A DNA stretch of 34,390 nt from Candidatus Omnitrophota bacterium (GCA_015231405.1 JADGBR010000007.1:6401-40790), one strand, 5' to 3'; shown: positions 15,756 to 23,917, numbered from the stretch's first letter. Translations and numbers: made by a program. The notes: generated from the letters alone by a model not told the origin.

Positions 15756-17471
15756 ATGTACCAGGTATTAGCCCAGAAATACCGGCCCAGGGGATTTGAC
15801 GATGTCCTCGGGCAGGAAGCGGCCGTAAGGACCCTTAAGAACGCCGTTAGTTCCGGCAGGATCGCTAACGCCTATATGTTCTCAGGTCCGAGAGGCGTGG
15901 GTAAAACGTCGCTCGCGCGTCTTCTCGCCAAGATAATAAATTGCGATAAACCGTCCGCGGGAGGTCCCTGCAACAAGTGTCCCCGCTGCGAAGAGATAAC
16001 GAAAGGGAGCAGCATGGATGTGCTGGAGATAGACGGAGCTTCCAATAGGGGCATCGACGAGATCCGGACGCTCCGGGAAAGCGTCAGGTTCCTGCCTTCT
16101 ACCGGGAAATATAAGGTTTATGTCATAGACGAGGTGCATATGCTCACCTCGGAAGCTTTCAACGCGCTTTTAAAGACACTGGAAGAACCTCCCGAACATG
16201 TGAAATTCATTTTCGCCACCACCGAAGCCCATAAGGTGCTTCCGACAATAATGTCGCGCTGCCAGAAGTTCGATTTCAAACGTATACCCCCGAAACTGAT
16301 ATATGAGCAAGTGAAGGATATAGCCAGGAAAGAGAAAATTGAGATCGACGAGAAGGCGATGCTTCTCATAGCGCGCGCGGCGGACGGTAGTCTCCGGGAC
16401 GCGCTCGTCATACTCGACCAGATGGTCTCTTTCACCGCGGGGAAAGTGACCGCTAAAGAGGTGCTCGACCTTCTGGGTATGGTTGGGGGTGAGATAATAT
16501 CCGATCTTTCGGACGCGGTCATACTAAAGGCACCTGAAAAAGTGGCGCGGATACTGGACGACCTTATAAATAACGGGAAGGACCCGGTTTTCATATTGAA
16601 TAATCTCATGTCTCATTTTAGGGATATACTGATCTTGAAGAGCGCCGGGTCTCCGACGACGGATATGGTCTTCCATGACGATGAGCTCGCGGTCCTAGAG
16701 AACCAGGCCGAGAAGATGTCGATTGAAGAGGTCCTGTACATATTACAGAACCTGGCCCATTGCGGTACGCTAATGAAAGGGACAATGTACACTCGCGTTC
16801 CGCTTGAGATATCGCTTATTAAATTGACGAAAAGGGACAGTATCCTTTCGATCGGGGAAGTGCTCGAGCGGCTTGAAAAACTCGAGTCGGGAGAGAACCC
16901 CCTGGGCAGTATCCAGCGGCCGGCTATCCCCTCGGGGAGTAACCAGAAACCAGTAACCAGTGACCAGAGGCCGGTGGGGAGTGACCAGAAACCAGCGGCC
17001 CCTTCAGGGAGTAACCAGAAACCGGTAACCAGTAACCAGAATATGGCGGGGGATGACGAGGAACTTCCGGCCGATGAGCTCGAGTTGACCGGTGAGCCTG
17101 GGACACACTGGGATATGCTGCTGAAATATCTCAAGAACAAGAAGTTCTCCGTGTATACCTTCATCAAACAGGCAAAGCCGATAGATCTTTCGGAGAAAAA
17201 AGCTGTGATCGCTTTTGATAAGGACCACGCGTTCAATAAAGAAATGCTGGAAACACCGGATAATCTCGATCTGATAAAAGAATCCCTTGAGTCGGTGTTC
17301 GGGGCCAGGCCGGCCTTGGAGATAAGGGTGCTCGACCGGATGTCCCAGCAAATAGACGGGCACGGGCTTCTCAAAAAAAAGCAGGAAGAGATACGTAAAA
17401 CATCCAATCCCGCTATCGAGGCGGCATTGGATGTGTTCGGAGGGAAGATCGTCAGGGACCATATCGACTGA
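15756..17471 (+). CDS. dnaX: DNA polymerase III subunit gamma/tau
   Basis: 571 residues. The clamp-loader ATPase of the replisome: it loads the beta clamp and tethers polymerase cores. The N-terminus YQVLAQKYRPRGFDDVLGQ is diagnostic. Walker A GPRGVGKT is at 44-51, the zinc-finger cysteines are 63, 72, 75 and 78, Walker B VIDE at 123-126 and the SRC sensor at 167-169. The AAA+ and lid domains run to about 365. Residues about 385-430 are a low-complexity linker, SNQKPVT/SDQRPVG/SDQKPAA repeats, encoded by heptamer array F. It is followed by a C-terminal domain of about 135 residues of tau-like or shortened type. The start at ATG 15756 matches the family start. recR follows, but the ybaB gene that often sits between the two is absent. 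Confidence 0.97.
   Translation: MYQVLAQKYRPRGFDDVLGQEAAVRTLKNAVSSGRIANAYMFSGPRGVGKTSLARLLAKIINCDKPSAGGPCNKCPRCEEITKGSSMDVLEIDGASNRGIDEIRTLRESVRFLPSTGKYKVYVIDEVHMLTSEAFNALLKTLEEPPEHVKFIFATTEAHKVLPTIMSRCQKFDFKRIPPKLIYEQVKDIARKEKIEIDEKAMLLIARAADGSLRDALVILDQMVSFTAGKVTAKEVLDLLGMVGGEIISDLSDAVILKAPEKVARILDDLINNGKDPVFILNNLMSHFRDILILKSAGSPTTDMVFHDDELAVLENQAEKMSIEEVLYILQNLAHCGTLMKGTMYTRVPLEISLIKLTKRDSILSIGEVLERLEKLESGENPLGSIQRPAIPSGSNQKPVTSDQRPVGSDQKPAAPSGSNQKPVTSNQNMAGDDEELPADELELTGEPGTHWDMLLKYLKNKKFSVYTFIKQAKPIDLSEKKAVIAFDKDHAFNKEMLETPDNLDLIKESLESVFGARPALEIRVLDRMSQQIDGHGLLKKKQEEIRKTSNPAIEAALDVFGGKIVRDHID
16939..17038. repeat. Heptamer array F inside dnaX
   Basis: In-phase heptamers GTAACCA, GAAACCA, GTAACCA, GTGACCA, GAGGCCG, GTGGGGA, GTGACCA, GAAACCA (16939-16994), then a 16-base interruption, then GTAACCA, GAAACCG, GTAACCA, GTAACCA (17011-17038). 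Three heptamers equal seven codons, so the reading frame stays open and encodes a 7-residue repeat (SNQKPVT) at residues 395-428. All copies are direct; no inverted arm is seen. A preceding CCCCTCGGGGAGT / CCCCTTCAGGGAGT pair shows the unit was duplicated. Confidence 0.9.
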
Positions 17472-17499
17472 TAGGGATCATTTGACCGATGACGTTCCC

Positions 17500-17583
17500 G
17501 TGAGACGTAGGATGTAGGACGTGGGACGTAAAGCAACGGCTACTTGCAGTCAACGTCCTACGTCCCACATCCCACGTCCTACG
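17500..17583. repeat. Inverted heptamer array G
   Basis: Left arm 17500-17530: GTGAGAC, GTAGGAT, GTAGGAC, GTGGGAC, GTA. The right arm 17553-17583 is the inverse of GTAGGAC, GTGGGAT, GTGGGAC, GTAGGAC. 17514-17526 pairs perfectly with 17570-17582 (13 bp). The right arm stops 12 bases before the recR start, directly beside its ribosome binding site. Confidence 0.9.
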
Positions 17584-17595
17584 GAACAGGATAAT

Positions 17596-18198
17596 ATGCA
17601 TAAAGCGTTTCCCGATTCTATAAATAGGCTCATCAAAGAGCTGTCCGCCATGCCGGGCATAGGTCCCAGATCCGCGGAACGCATAACTTTCCATATATTG
17701 CAATCTCCCCGGGAAAATATCATCGATCTCCTTAATTCGATCAAGGAAGTTAAGACCAGCGTCAGGTTCTGCGGAGTTTGCTCGAACTTGAGCGACGGCG
17801 GGACCTGCGGTATATGTTCCGATCCGGCGAGGGACAGGACAAGGATATGCGTGGTCGAAGGTCCGGGGGGTATAACGGCCATGGAGAGGAGCGGTGCTTA
17901 TCGGGGATTGTACCATGTTCTCTTGGGCGCTCTCTCCCCCATCGACGGAGTTGGTCCCGATGAGCTCCGGATAGGCGGCCTTCTAAAAAGGCTGAGCGGG
18001 GAAGGGGTGGCGGAGATTATCCTCGCTACCGATTTCACGACCGGCGGAGAGACCACGGCGATGTATCTCAAGAGGGCGCTGGAACCGTTCAATGTGACCG
18101 TGACCAGGCTATCCAGGGGCGTGCCGGTAGGGGGAAGTCTCGAATACGTTGATATCGCCACCCTTCAGCGGGCGTTCGAGGATCGTCGGAAGGCGTGA
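17596..18198 (+). CDS. recR: Recombination mediator protein RecR
   Basis: 200 residues, the normal RecR length, from ATG 17596 (preceded by ACAGGA); an in-frame GTG at 17521 lies in the repeat arm and is rejected. The helix-hairpin-helix PGIGPRSAER is at 20-29, the zinc cysteines are 59, 62, 71 and 74 (CGVC...CGIC), and the Toprim domain starts with ICVVEGP at 84-90. The C-terminal SRGVPVGGSLEYVD motif is typical. With RecF/RecO it loads RecA at gaps and double-strand breaks in the cytoplasm. dnaX-recR linkage is widespread in bacteria. Because array G lies in the gap, expression could come from dnaX transcripts passing through the hairpin. Confidence 0.97.
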   Translation: MHKAFPDSINRLIKELSAMPGIGPRSAERITFHILQSPRENIIDLLNSIKEVKTSVRFCGVCSNLSDGGTCGICSDPARDRTRICVVEGPGGITAMERSGAYRGLYHVLLGALSPIDGVGPDELRIGGLLKRLSGEGVAEIILATDFTTGGETTAMYLKRALEPFNVTVTRLSRGVPVGGSLEYVDIATLQRAFEDRRKA

Positions 18199-18204
18199 TA
18201 CATA

Positions 18205-18287
18205 GGTGAAAGGGAACAGAAGGCTGTCCCTCCTCCCGTGCCCCCATAGCCGCTTCGACCTTCGACCCTCGACCTACCACCTTCGAC
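18205..18287. repeat. Heptamer array H
   Basis: The right part, 18253-18287, is five in-phase heptamers: CTTCGAC, CTTCGAC, CCTCGAC, CTACCAC, CTTCGAC. This is the inverse complement of the word in array D. The left part is short and weak (GGTGAAA, GGGAACA at 18205-18218), but it resembles the left arm of array D. Lies between recR and the promoter at 18303. Confidence 0.75.
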
Positions 18288-18302
18288 CTAGCATGATACG
18301 CC

Positions 18303-18330
18303 TTGACTTAGCCGACTTTATCGTTATACT
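18303..18330 (+). promoter_or_regulatory. Probable promoter of the membrane protein gene
   Basis: TTGACT at 18303-18308, 16-base spacer, TATACT at 18325-18330. A second TATAAT at 18338-18343 has no good -35 element. The leader would be about 38 bases and ends in a strong TAGGAGGTAATA Shine-Dalgarno sequence. Confidence 0.55.
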
Positions 18331-18374
18331 GATATTATATAATCCTGATCCGTGACCAATAATAGGAGGTAATA

Positions 18375-19169
18375 ATGGGTATAGTCGAATCCGTAGTAAA
18401 AGGGTTTACCGGGACAGTGAAGGTCCTGCATGTTATCCTGGTTTTTCTTGTTTTTAACGTGATCGTGGGGCTTGTAAGCCTTCCCATGACCAATCCGGAT
18501 AATGTCAACAATCCGGTAATGGTAGCGATTTCGGCCGTAGCCAGTCTGGTGTTTTTCCTTATTTTCATATTTCTTCAGGGAGGGGCGCTGGGGCTCATCA
18601 GGGATTTTATTAAAACTGACTCGATCCTTTTCTCTCAGTTCAGGGAATACGGAAAAAAATTCTACGTGAAGATACTGCTATTGCTCTTATTGTATTTTGC
18701 CATAGCTCTGGGTGTTGTTCTCATACTGGCGCTCATAAGCGCCGGGCTTCTACTTCTCGGAGATAATGTAGCTATCAGGAGCGTTATAGCCGTAATAATT
18801 ACGGTCGTTTCCGTTATGGTCATAACGGCCCTAATTTATCCTATTTACGCGGTCGTGGTCGAGGACCTGGGGCCAGTCGCGGCTCTTAAAAAGGGCATAA
18901 CGGTAGCGAAACAGAACTTTCTCGGAACGTTGGGACTTTTTCTTCTGCTTCTACTGATCAGCCTTTTGATATCTCTCCTAATAGGTTTTATAGCTGGGGT
19001 CGTGACGATCCCTCTTGGCGATACGGTCAGCCGTATAGTATTATCCCTGGTCAACGCGGTGGTACAGTCGTATATCCCTGTCGTTATGATGATAGCGTTC
19101 ATGAGATTTTATATGGGTTTGATCGTCGGTAAAGGACCGCAGACGGTAAAAGACCCTTCTGTTATCTAG
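18375..19169 (+). CDS. Polytopic membrane protein, function unknown
   Basis: 264 residues with about six hydrophobic segments: around 17-37, 50-72, 95-125, 130-155, 185-215 and 225-250. The sequence is rich in Ile/Leu/Val and has few charged residues inside the membrane. The DLGPVAALKKGITVAKQNFLGTLGLFLLLLLISLL stretch has the look of the glycerophosphodiester-phosphodiesterase membrane-domain or YciC-like integral membrane families, whose role is unknown. Family assignment is tentative. The start at ATG 18375 is firm, with an AGGAGGT Shine-Dalgarno sequence 6-7 bases upstream. It appears to be a single-gene unit with its own promoter, between recR and nifJ. Confidence 0.8.
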   Translation: MGIVESVVKGFTGTVKVLHVILVFLVFNVIVGLVSLPMTNPDNVNNPVMVAISAVASLVFFLIFIFLQGGALGLIRDFIKTDSILFSQFREYGKKFYVKILLLLLLYFAIALGVVLILALISAGLLLLGDNVAIRSVIAVIITVVSVMVITALIYPIYAVVVEDLGPVAALKKGITVAKQNFLGTLGLFLLLLLISLLISLLIGFIAGVVTIPLGDTVSRIVLSLVNAVVQSYIPVVMMIAFMRFYMGLIVGKGPQTVKDPSVI

Positions 19170-19170
19170 G

Positions 19171-19321
19171 GGCGGCTTTATATCCGCGATAACGGTTCAC
19201 TGAACGGCAGGCGGAACTAAGCCGCCTGAGGCGTGTTAATCCGGAATACACGACATTCCAGGCGGGTCGCTCCCTAACGCTGTAAATCTTTGTTTTAGTG
19301 TATCTTCGCCTGTTAAACAGG
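19171..19321 (+). other. Structured leader region upstream of nifJ, unassigned
   Basis: The 178-base gap before nifJ contains several inverted repeats: GGCGGCTT (19171-19178) / AAGCCGCC (19219-19226) enclosing a small GTTCA-C-TGAAC hairpin, then CGTGT (19232-19236) / ACACG (19248-19252), and CCTGT-TAA-ACAGG (19309-19321). The first could be a terminator-like stem of the membrane gene, but it lacks a T-run. No known riboswitch consensus was recognised. It may be a regulatory leader or simply terminator remnants. Confidence 0.35.
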
Positions 19322-19347
19322 TGTTCTTAAAATTCAGGAGGTTCGAA

Positions 19348-22300
19348 ATGGGAAAGATGGTCGCTTATGACGGTAACAGCGCGGTGGCGCGTGTCGCGCA
19401 CGCAACGAACGAGGTAATAGCCATATATCCGATAACCCCTTCATCGACAATGGGGGAGATAGCGGACGAGAAAACGGCGAAAGGGGAGAAGAACATATGG
19501 GGGACCGTTCCCCTTGTCGTCGAGATGCAATCCGAGGCCGGGGCCGCTGGATCAGTGCACGGGGCGCTCGCCACGGGGAGTCTTGTGACCACTTTTACCG
19601 CGTCGCAGGGTCTTCTTCTGATGATACCCAATATGTACAAGATCGCGGGCGAGTTATGCCCCACGGTATTCCACATAGCCGCCAGGTCTCTGGCGTGCCA
19701 GGCGCTGTCCATATTCGGTGACCACTCCGACGTCATGGCCACGAGGGCTACCGGGTTCGCGCTTCTCGCCTCGGACGGTGTGCAGCAGGCCATGGATATG
19801 GCGCTTATCGCCCAGGCGGCAACGCTTGAGTCGAAAGTTCCGTTCCTCCATTTCTTCGAGGGTTTCAGGGTATCTCACGAGATACAGAAGATAAACGAGC
19901 TCACTTTCGACGATATGAAGGCGATGTTAGACCCGGCGCTTATTCACACCCATAGGAGAAGAGGATTGACGCCCGAAAAGCCTGTGATGCGAGGGACCTC
20001 GCAGAACCCGGACGTTTATTTTCAGGGGAGGGAATCCGTTAATAAGTATTACCTGGAATGCCCCGGCGTGGTAGAGAAGGTAATGGATAAATTCGCGGCG
20101 CTAACCGGCAGGAAATACCGTCTTTTCGATTATTTCGGAGCTCCCGACGCCGACAGGATCATAATCATAATGGGTTGCGGCGGGGAAGCGGTGCGCGAGA
20201 CGGTCGAGTATATGAACGCGCGAGGGGAAAAAGTCGGGGTTCTTACCGTAAGGCTGTTCAGGCCGTTTGACGTCAAGTCTTTCGTTGGCGCTTTGCCGGC
20301 CTCGGTCAAGGCGATAGCGGTCCTTGACAGGACGAAAGAGCCGGGAAGTCTCGGAGAGCCGCTTTACGAGGACGTGAGGACGGCTATCGGCGAGGCCATG
20401 CAGGAGAAACTGGTCTCTTTTACCGGCTATCCTAAAATAGTCGGGGGCCGTTACGGCCTCGGGTCGGCCGAATTCACGCCGGCCATGATCAAAGGAGTGT
20501 TCGATAATATTTCAAAGGAAAAACCGAAGAACCATTTCACCGTCGGGATAGACGACGACGTAACTTATTCGAGCCTGGCTTATGACCCGTCTTTCAGCGT
20601 AGAGAAGGAGACAACATACAGGGCCATGTTCTACGGCCTGGGCGCTGACGGGACGGTCGGGGCCAACAAGAACTCCATAAAGATCATAGGCGATAAGACG
20701 CCGAACTATACGCAGGGATATTTTGTCTACGATTCGAAGAAAGCGGGAGCGATAACCATTTCCCATCTCAGGTTCGGGAAGGACGTAATACGGAGCCCAT
20801 ATCTTATCACGCACGCCAATTTCCTCGCGTGCCATAACCCGTCGTTCCTTGAGAAGTATGACATGATCAAGAACCTCGTCGAGGGGGGGATCTTCCTTCT
20901 GAATACCCAGCACGACAAGGATTCGGTGTGGAATACTTTGCCGTTGAAGATACAAAAACAGATCATCGACAAAAAAGTGAAGTTCTACGTGATAAACGCC
21001 ATCGATCTTGCCGAAAAGCTCGGGCTCGGAAGCCGCATAAACGTTATCATGCAGACGGCTTTCTTCAAGATATCGAGGGTCATAGACGATAAAATAGCGC
21101 TGGACGCCATAAGGGACGCGATCAAAAAGACTTACGGAAGTAAAGGCGAGAGAGTCGTCGAGATGAACGTTAAAGCCGTGGATGAAGCGCTTAAGAATAT
21201 TTACGAAGTGGCTGTGCCGTCAAAAGCCACTTCGAACATAGTCGAAAAAGAGACCGTTCCGGCGCATGCTCCCGAATTTGTGAAAGGAACTACGGCCAGG
21301 ATAATGAAGAACGAGGGAGATACGGTGAAGGTTTCGGGCATGCCGGCCGACGGCACATGGCCGACGGGGACGACGCAGTACGAGAAAAGGAATATAGCGG
21401 TCAGTATCCCGGTCTGGAACCCGGCGTCATGCATACAGTGCGGAAAATGTTCGCTTGTCTGTCCCCACGCCGCGATAAGGCCGAAGATGTATAAAGATGA
21501 ACTGCTTAAAGGAGCGCCGAAAACCTTTAAAAGTACGGCGCCGAAGCCGCCTAAAGGGCTCGAAGGGTATGTTTATACTTTGCAGGTAGCTCCCGAGGAT
21601 TGCACCGGATGCGGTACTTGCGTCGAGAACTGTCCCGCCAAGGATAAGGAAGCTATAAAAATGCAGCACCAGGAGCCGTTAAGGGAAGCTGAGAGTGAAA
21701 ATTATAAATTTTTCCTGGACCTGCCGGAAACTGACCCGAAGATCTATCAGAGGAACACCATGAAGGGAAGCCAGTTCATTAAGCCCCTTTTCGAGTATTC
21801 CGGAGCCTGCGCGGGTTGCGGCGAGACGGCCTATGTCAAACTGCTTTCTCAGCTTTTCGGCGACAGGGCGATCATCGCCAACGCGACCGGTTGTTCGTCG
21901 ATATACGGAGGGAATCTTCCCACCACCCCGTATACGACGCGTAAGGACGGCAGGGGCCCGGCATGGGTGAACTCGCTTTTCGAGGATAACGCGGAGATGG
22001 CTTACGGTATGCGCCTTACTGTGGAGAAATATTCCGAATACGCGAAAGAGCTGGCCGACAGGATAATATCGACCGCCACGAGCAATAAAGATCTGGTCGG
22101 GCTCCTCAAAGAGGCCATTAGCCAGGACCAATCCTCTCAGGAGGGTATCGAGACCCAGAGGGAGCGTGTGGACAGGATCAAAAAGCTGCTTTCAACTTGC
22201 GATTCGCCGGATTGCAAAGAGCTACTTTCCATAATCGAGTATTTCATTAAGAAGTCCGTGTGGGCGCTGGGAGGGGACGGATGGGCCTATGATATAGGTT

Positions 22301-22917
22301 ACGGCGGTCTTGACCACGTGCTGGCGCAGGGACGTAACGTGAATATACTGGTCCTCGATACTGAGGTGTATTCGAATACCGGAGGCCAGGCTTCAAAATC
22401 AACGCCCATGGGCGCCGTAGCAAAATTCGCGGAAAGCGGTAAGGCCATCGGGAAAAAAGATATGGGCCTTATAAGCATGAGCTACGGGTATATTTATGTG
22501 GCTAAAGTATCGCTCGGCGCAGACCCGGTGCAGACCATAAAGGCGTTCATCGAGGCTGAGGCTTATGACGGGCCTTCCATCATTCTCGCGTATTCGCACT
22601 GTATCGCTCACGGCATCGATATGACAAAAGGTCTCGAGGAACAGAAAAAGGCCGTCGCTTCCGGGCACTGGCCGCTTTTCAGGTACAACCCCGCGCTCGC
22701 GCTCGAAGGGAAGAACCCCCTCATCGTGGATAGTAAAGCCCCTAGTATCAAGCTGGATGAGTTCATTTACAACGAGAACAGGTTCAGTGTTCTGAAGCGG
22801 AGCAACCCGGAAAAGGCGAAGCTATTCCTCGATAAATCCCAGAAAAAGGTCGAGGACCAGTACGCGCTGTATAAATACCTGTCCGAGAGGAAATCGTCGG
22901 AAGTGAAAGAGAGTTAA
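19348..22917 (+). CDS. nifJ: Pyruvate:ferredoxin (flavodoxin) oxidoreductase
   Basis: 1189 residues, the usual length of the single-chain enzyme. It oxidises pyruvate with CoA to acetyl-CoA and CO2, reducing ferredoxin (reversible in some anaerobes). The start at ATG 19348 follows AGGAGG; an upstream GTG at 19321 is rejected. The N-terminal pyrimidine-binding domain has the YPITPSSTMGE motif. Two [4Fe-4S] ferredoxin motifs are CIQCGKCSLVCP (from Cys 695) and CTGCGTCVENCP (from Cys 752). A CAGCGE motif (Cys 821) belongs to the proximal cluster. The thiamine diphosphate motif GDGWAYDIGYGG...VYSNTGGQ covers about 976-1020. All expected motifs are intact. Its presence indicates anaerobic, ferredoxin-based metabolism. 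Confidence 0.97.
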   Translation: MGKMVAYDGNSAVARVAHATNEVIAIYPITPSSTMGEIADEKTAKGEKNIWGTVPLVVEMQSEAGAAGSVHGALATGSLVTTFTASQGLLLMIPNMYKIAGELCPTVFHIAARSLACQALSIFGDHSDVMATRATGFALLASDGVQQAMDMALIAQAATLESKVPFLHFFEGFRVSHEIQKINELTFDDMKAMLDPALIHTHRRRGLTPEKPVMRGTSQNPDVYFQGRESVNKYYLECPGVVEKVMDKFAALTGRKYRLFDYFGAPDADRIIIIMGCGGEAVRETVEYMNARGEKVGVLTVRLFRPFDVKSFVGALPASVKAIAVLDRTKEPGSLGEPLYEDVRTAIGEAMQEKLVSFTGYPKIVGGRYGLGSAEFTPAMIKGVFDNISKEKPKNHFTVGIDDDVTYSSLAYDPSFSVEKETTYRAMFYGLGADGTVGANKNSIKIIGDKTPNYTQGYFVYDSKKAGAITISHLRFGKDVIRSPYLITHANFLACHNPSFLEKYDMIKNLVEGGIFLLNTQHDKDSVWNTLPLKIQKQIIDKKVKFYVINAIDLAEKLGLGSRINVIMQTAFFKISRVIDDKIALDAIRDAIKKTYGSKGERVVEMNVKAVDEALKNIYEVAVPSKATSNIVEKETVPAHAPEFVKGTTARIMKNEGDTVKVSGMPADGTWPTGTTQYEKRNIAVSIPVWNPASCIQCGKCSLVCPHAAIRPKMYKDELLKGAPKTFKSTAPKPPKGLEGYVYTLQVAPEDCTGCGTCVENCPAKDKEAIKMQHQEPLREAESENYKFFLDLPETDPKIYQRNTMKGSQFIKPLFEYSGACAGCGETAYVKLLSQLFGDRAIIANATGCSSIYGGNLPTTPYTTRKDGRGPAWVNSLFEDNAEMAYGMRLTVEKYSEYAKELADRIISTATSNKDLVGLLKEAISQDQSSQEGIETQRERVDRIKKLLSTCDSPDCKELLSIIEYFIKKSVWALGGDGWAYDIGYGGLDHVLAQGRNVNILVLDTEVYSNTGGQASKSTPMGAVAKFAESGKAIGKKDMGLISMSYGYIYVAKVSLGADPVQTIKAFIEAEAYDGPSIILAYSHCIAHGIDMTKGLEEQKKAVASGHWPLFRYNPALALEGKNPLIVDSKAPSIKLDEFIYNENRFSVLKRSNPEKAKLFLDKSQKKVEDQYALYKYLSERKSSEVKES

Positions 22918-22931
22918 TAGATCTGTTTGTC

Positions 22932-23025
22932 GTCGGTTGCCAGTTGCCTGTTGACGGTTTATGCGGGGTGTGGGAAGAAGAGTGAACCGTTAACCGGCAA
23001 CGGGCAACTGGCAACGGGCAACAAA
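22932..23025. repeat. Inverted heptamer array I
   Basis: Left arm 22935-22960: GGTTGCC, AGTTGCC, TGTTGAC, GGTTT. The right arm 22985-23025 is the inverse of GTTGCCC, GTTGCCA, GTTGCCC, GTTGCCG, GTTAACG, GTT. 22936-22948 pairs perfectly with 23003-23015 (13 bp). The array ends 7 bases before the lipA ATG and takes the place where a Shine-Dalgarno sequence would be. Confidence 0.9.
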
Positions 23026-23032
23026 CTTCAAC

Positions 23033-23917
23033 ATGACTACTTACAACCCCCTTCCCAAATGGGTAAAAACCAAACTTTCCTTGAGCGCTGAATTCCGCGC
23101 AATATCGGACGCGGTCAAAGAATCACGATTGAACACGGTCTGCGGTTCCGCGGCGTGTCCGAATAAGGGGGAGTGCTGGTCGAACAAGCATGTTACGTTC
23201 CTCATCCTGGGCAAGAACTGTACGCGGAGCTGCCGGTTCTGCAATGTAGATAAGAACATACCTTCCCCTCCGGATCCTGGAGAGCCGGAGAGGGTAGCGG
23301 GATTTATCGAGAAATTCGGCATGAAGTATGGCGTGATCACGTCGGTGACCCGCGACGATCTCGCGGATAAAGGCTCAGGGCATTTCATCGATACTGTCCG
23401 GGCGGTAAAGGAAAGAACGCCGGACGTTGACCTGGAGCTTCTTATCCCTGACATGCTCGGCGACGAAGACCTTTTGAGATCGATAGCCCTGTCCCTGGCG
23501 GATGTCATAGGGCATAACGTGGAAACTGCGCCGCGGATATATGAAAAACTCCGGCCGGGGGCAGATTACGGAAGGACCATAAAGGTCCTGGGTACTCTCA
23601 AAAAATATTCCGGGAATATTCCGGTGAAAACAGCGATGATGATCGGCCTGGGGGAGACAGATGAGGAAATAACGGAAGTGTTCCTGGACCTGAAGAAGGC
23701 GGGTGTGGACATCCTTTTCATCGGCCAGTACCTCAGCCCTACAAAAAAGCAGTACCCCGTCCAGAAATACTATACCCCCGAAGAGTTCGATAACTTGCGC
23801 GGGGAAGCTCTGAAAATCGGGATCCCGACGGTCCGTTCTTTCCCGCTTCTCCGGAGCTCGTACTCAGACTGTGTCCCTCAATTACGCGTTACGACACAGT
23901 CTGACTTGTCAGCATAG
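23033..23917 (+). CDS. lipA: Lipoyl synthase
   Basis: 294 residues. A radical-SAM enzyme that inserts two sulfurs into the octanoyl chain on GcvH or E2 domains. The auxiliary-cluster cysteines are 37, 42 and 48 (CGSAACPNKGEC), the radical-SAM cluster cysteines 63, 67 and 70 (CTRSCRFC), and the auxiliary-cluster serine ligand is in RSSY (about 274-277). All are present. In the family the protein normally ends a short distance after RSSY. Here the last 17 residues (SDCVPQLRVTTQ...) are encoded largely by an inverted repeat at 23864-23904, so the tail is probably repeat-derived. No Shine-Dalgarno sequence is seen because array I abuts the ATG. The stop overlaps the convergent epimerase gene by 9 bases. 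Its product is needed by the gcv cluster downstream. Confidence 0.96.
   Translation: MTTYNPLPKWVKTKLSLSAEFRAISDAVKESRLNTVCGSAACPNKGECWSNKHVTFLILGKNCTRSCRFCNVDKNIPSPPDPGEPERVAGFIEKFGMKYGVITSVTRDDLADKGSGHFIDTVRAVKERTPDVDLELLIPDMLGDEDLLRSIALSLADVIGHNVETAPRIYEKLRPGADYGRTIKVLGTLKKYSGNIPVKTAMMIGLGETDEEITEVFLDLKKAGVDILFIGQYLSPTKKQYPVQKYYTPEEFDNLRGEALKIGIPTVRSFPLLRSSYSDCVPQLRVTTQSDLSA
23864..23904. repeat. Inverted repeat at the end of lipA
   Basis: TCAGACTGTGTC (23864-23875) and GACACAGTCTGA (23893-23904) are a perfect 12-bp inverted repeat with a 17-base loop. The word differs by one base from the csp terminator stem (TCAGGCTGTGT at 8269), so the two look like members of one hairpin family. It sits between two convergent genes, but neither strand has a T-run, so terminator function is uncertain. 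Confidence 0.7.

Noticed and set aside
16939-17038. CRISPR array or direct-repeat/spacer structure
   Set aside because: Units are 7 bp, contiguous and lack spacers of constant length; no cas genes in the window.
17373-17381. Programmed frameshift site (A-run) in dnaX
   Set aside because: Eight A's then G encode Lys540-542, only about 30 residues before the natural stop, not at the tau/gamma boundary; more likely a plain Lys run.
17521-17595. Upstream GTG start for recR
   Set aside because: The extra 25 codons are entirely array G and its spacer; ATG 17596 gives the usual 200-residue RecR.
19171-19230. tRNA gene
   Set aside because: Stems do not form a cloverleaf and there is no T-loop consensus or CCA end.
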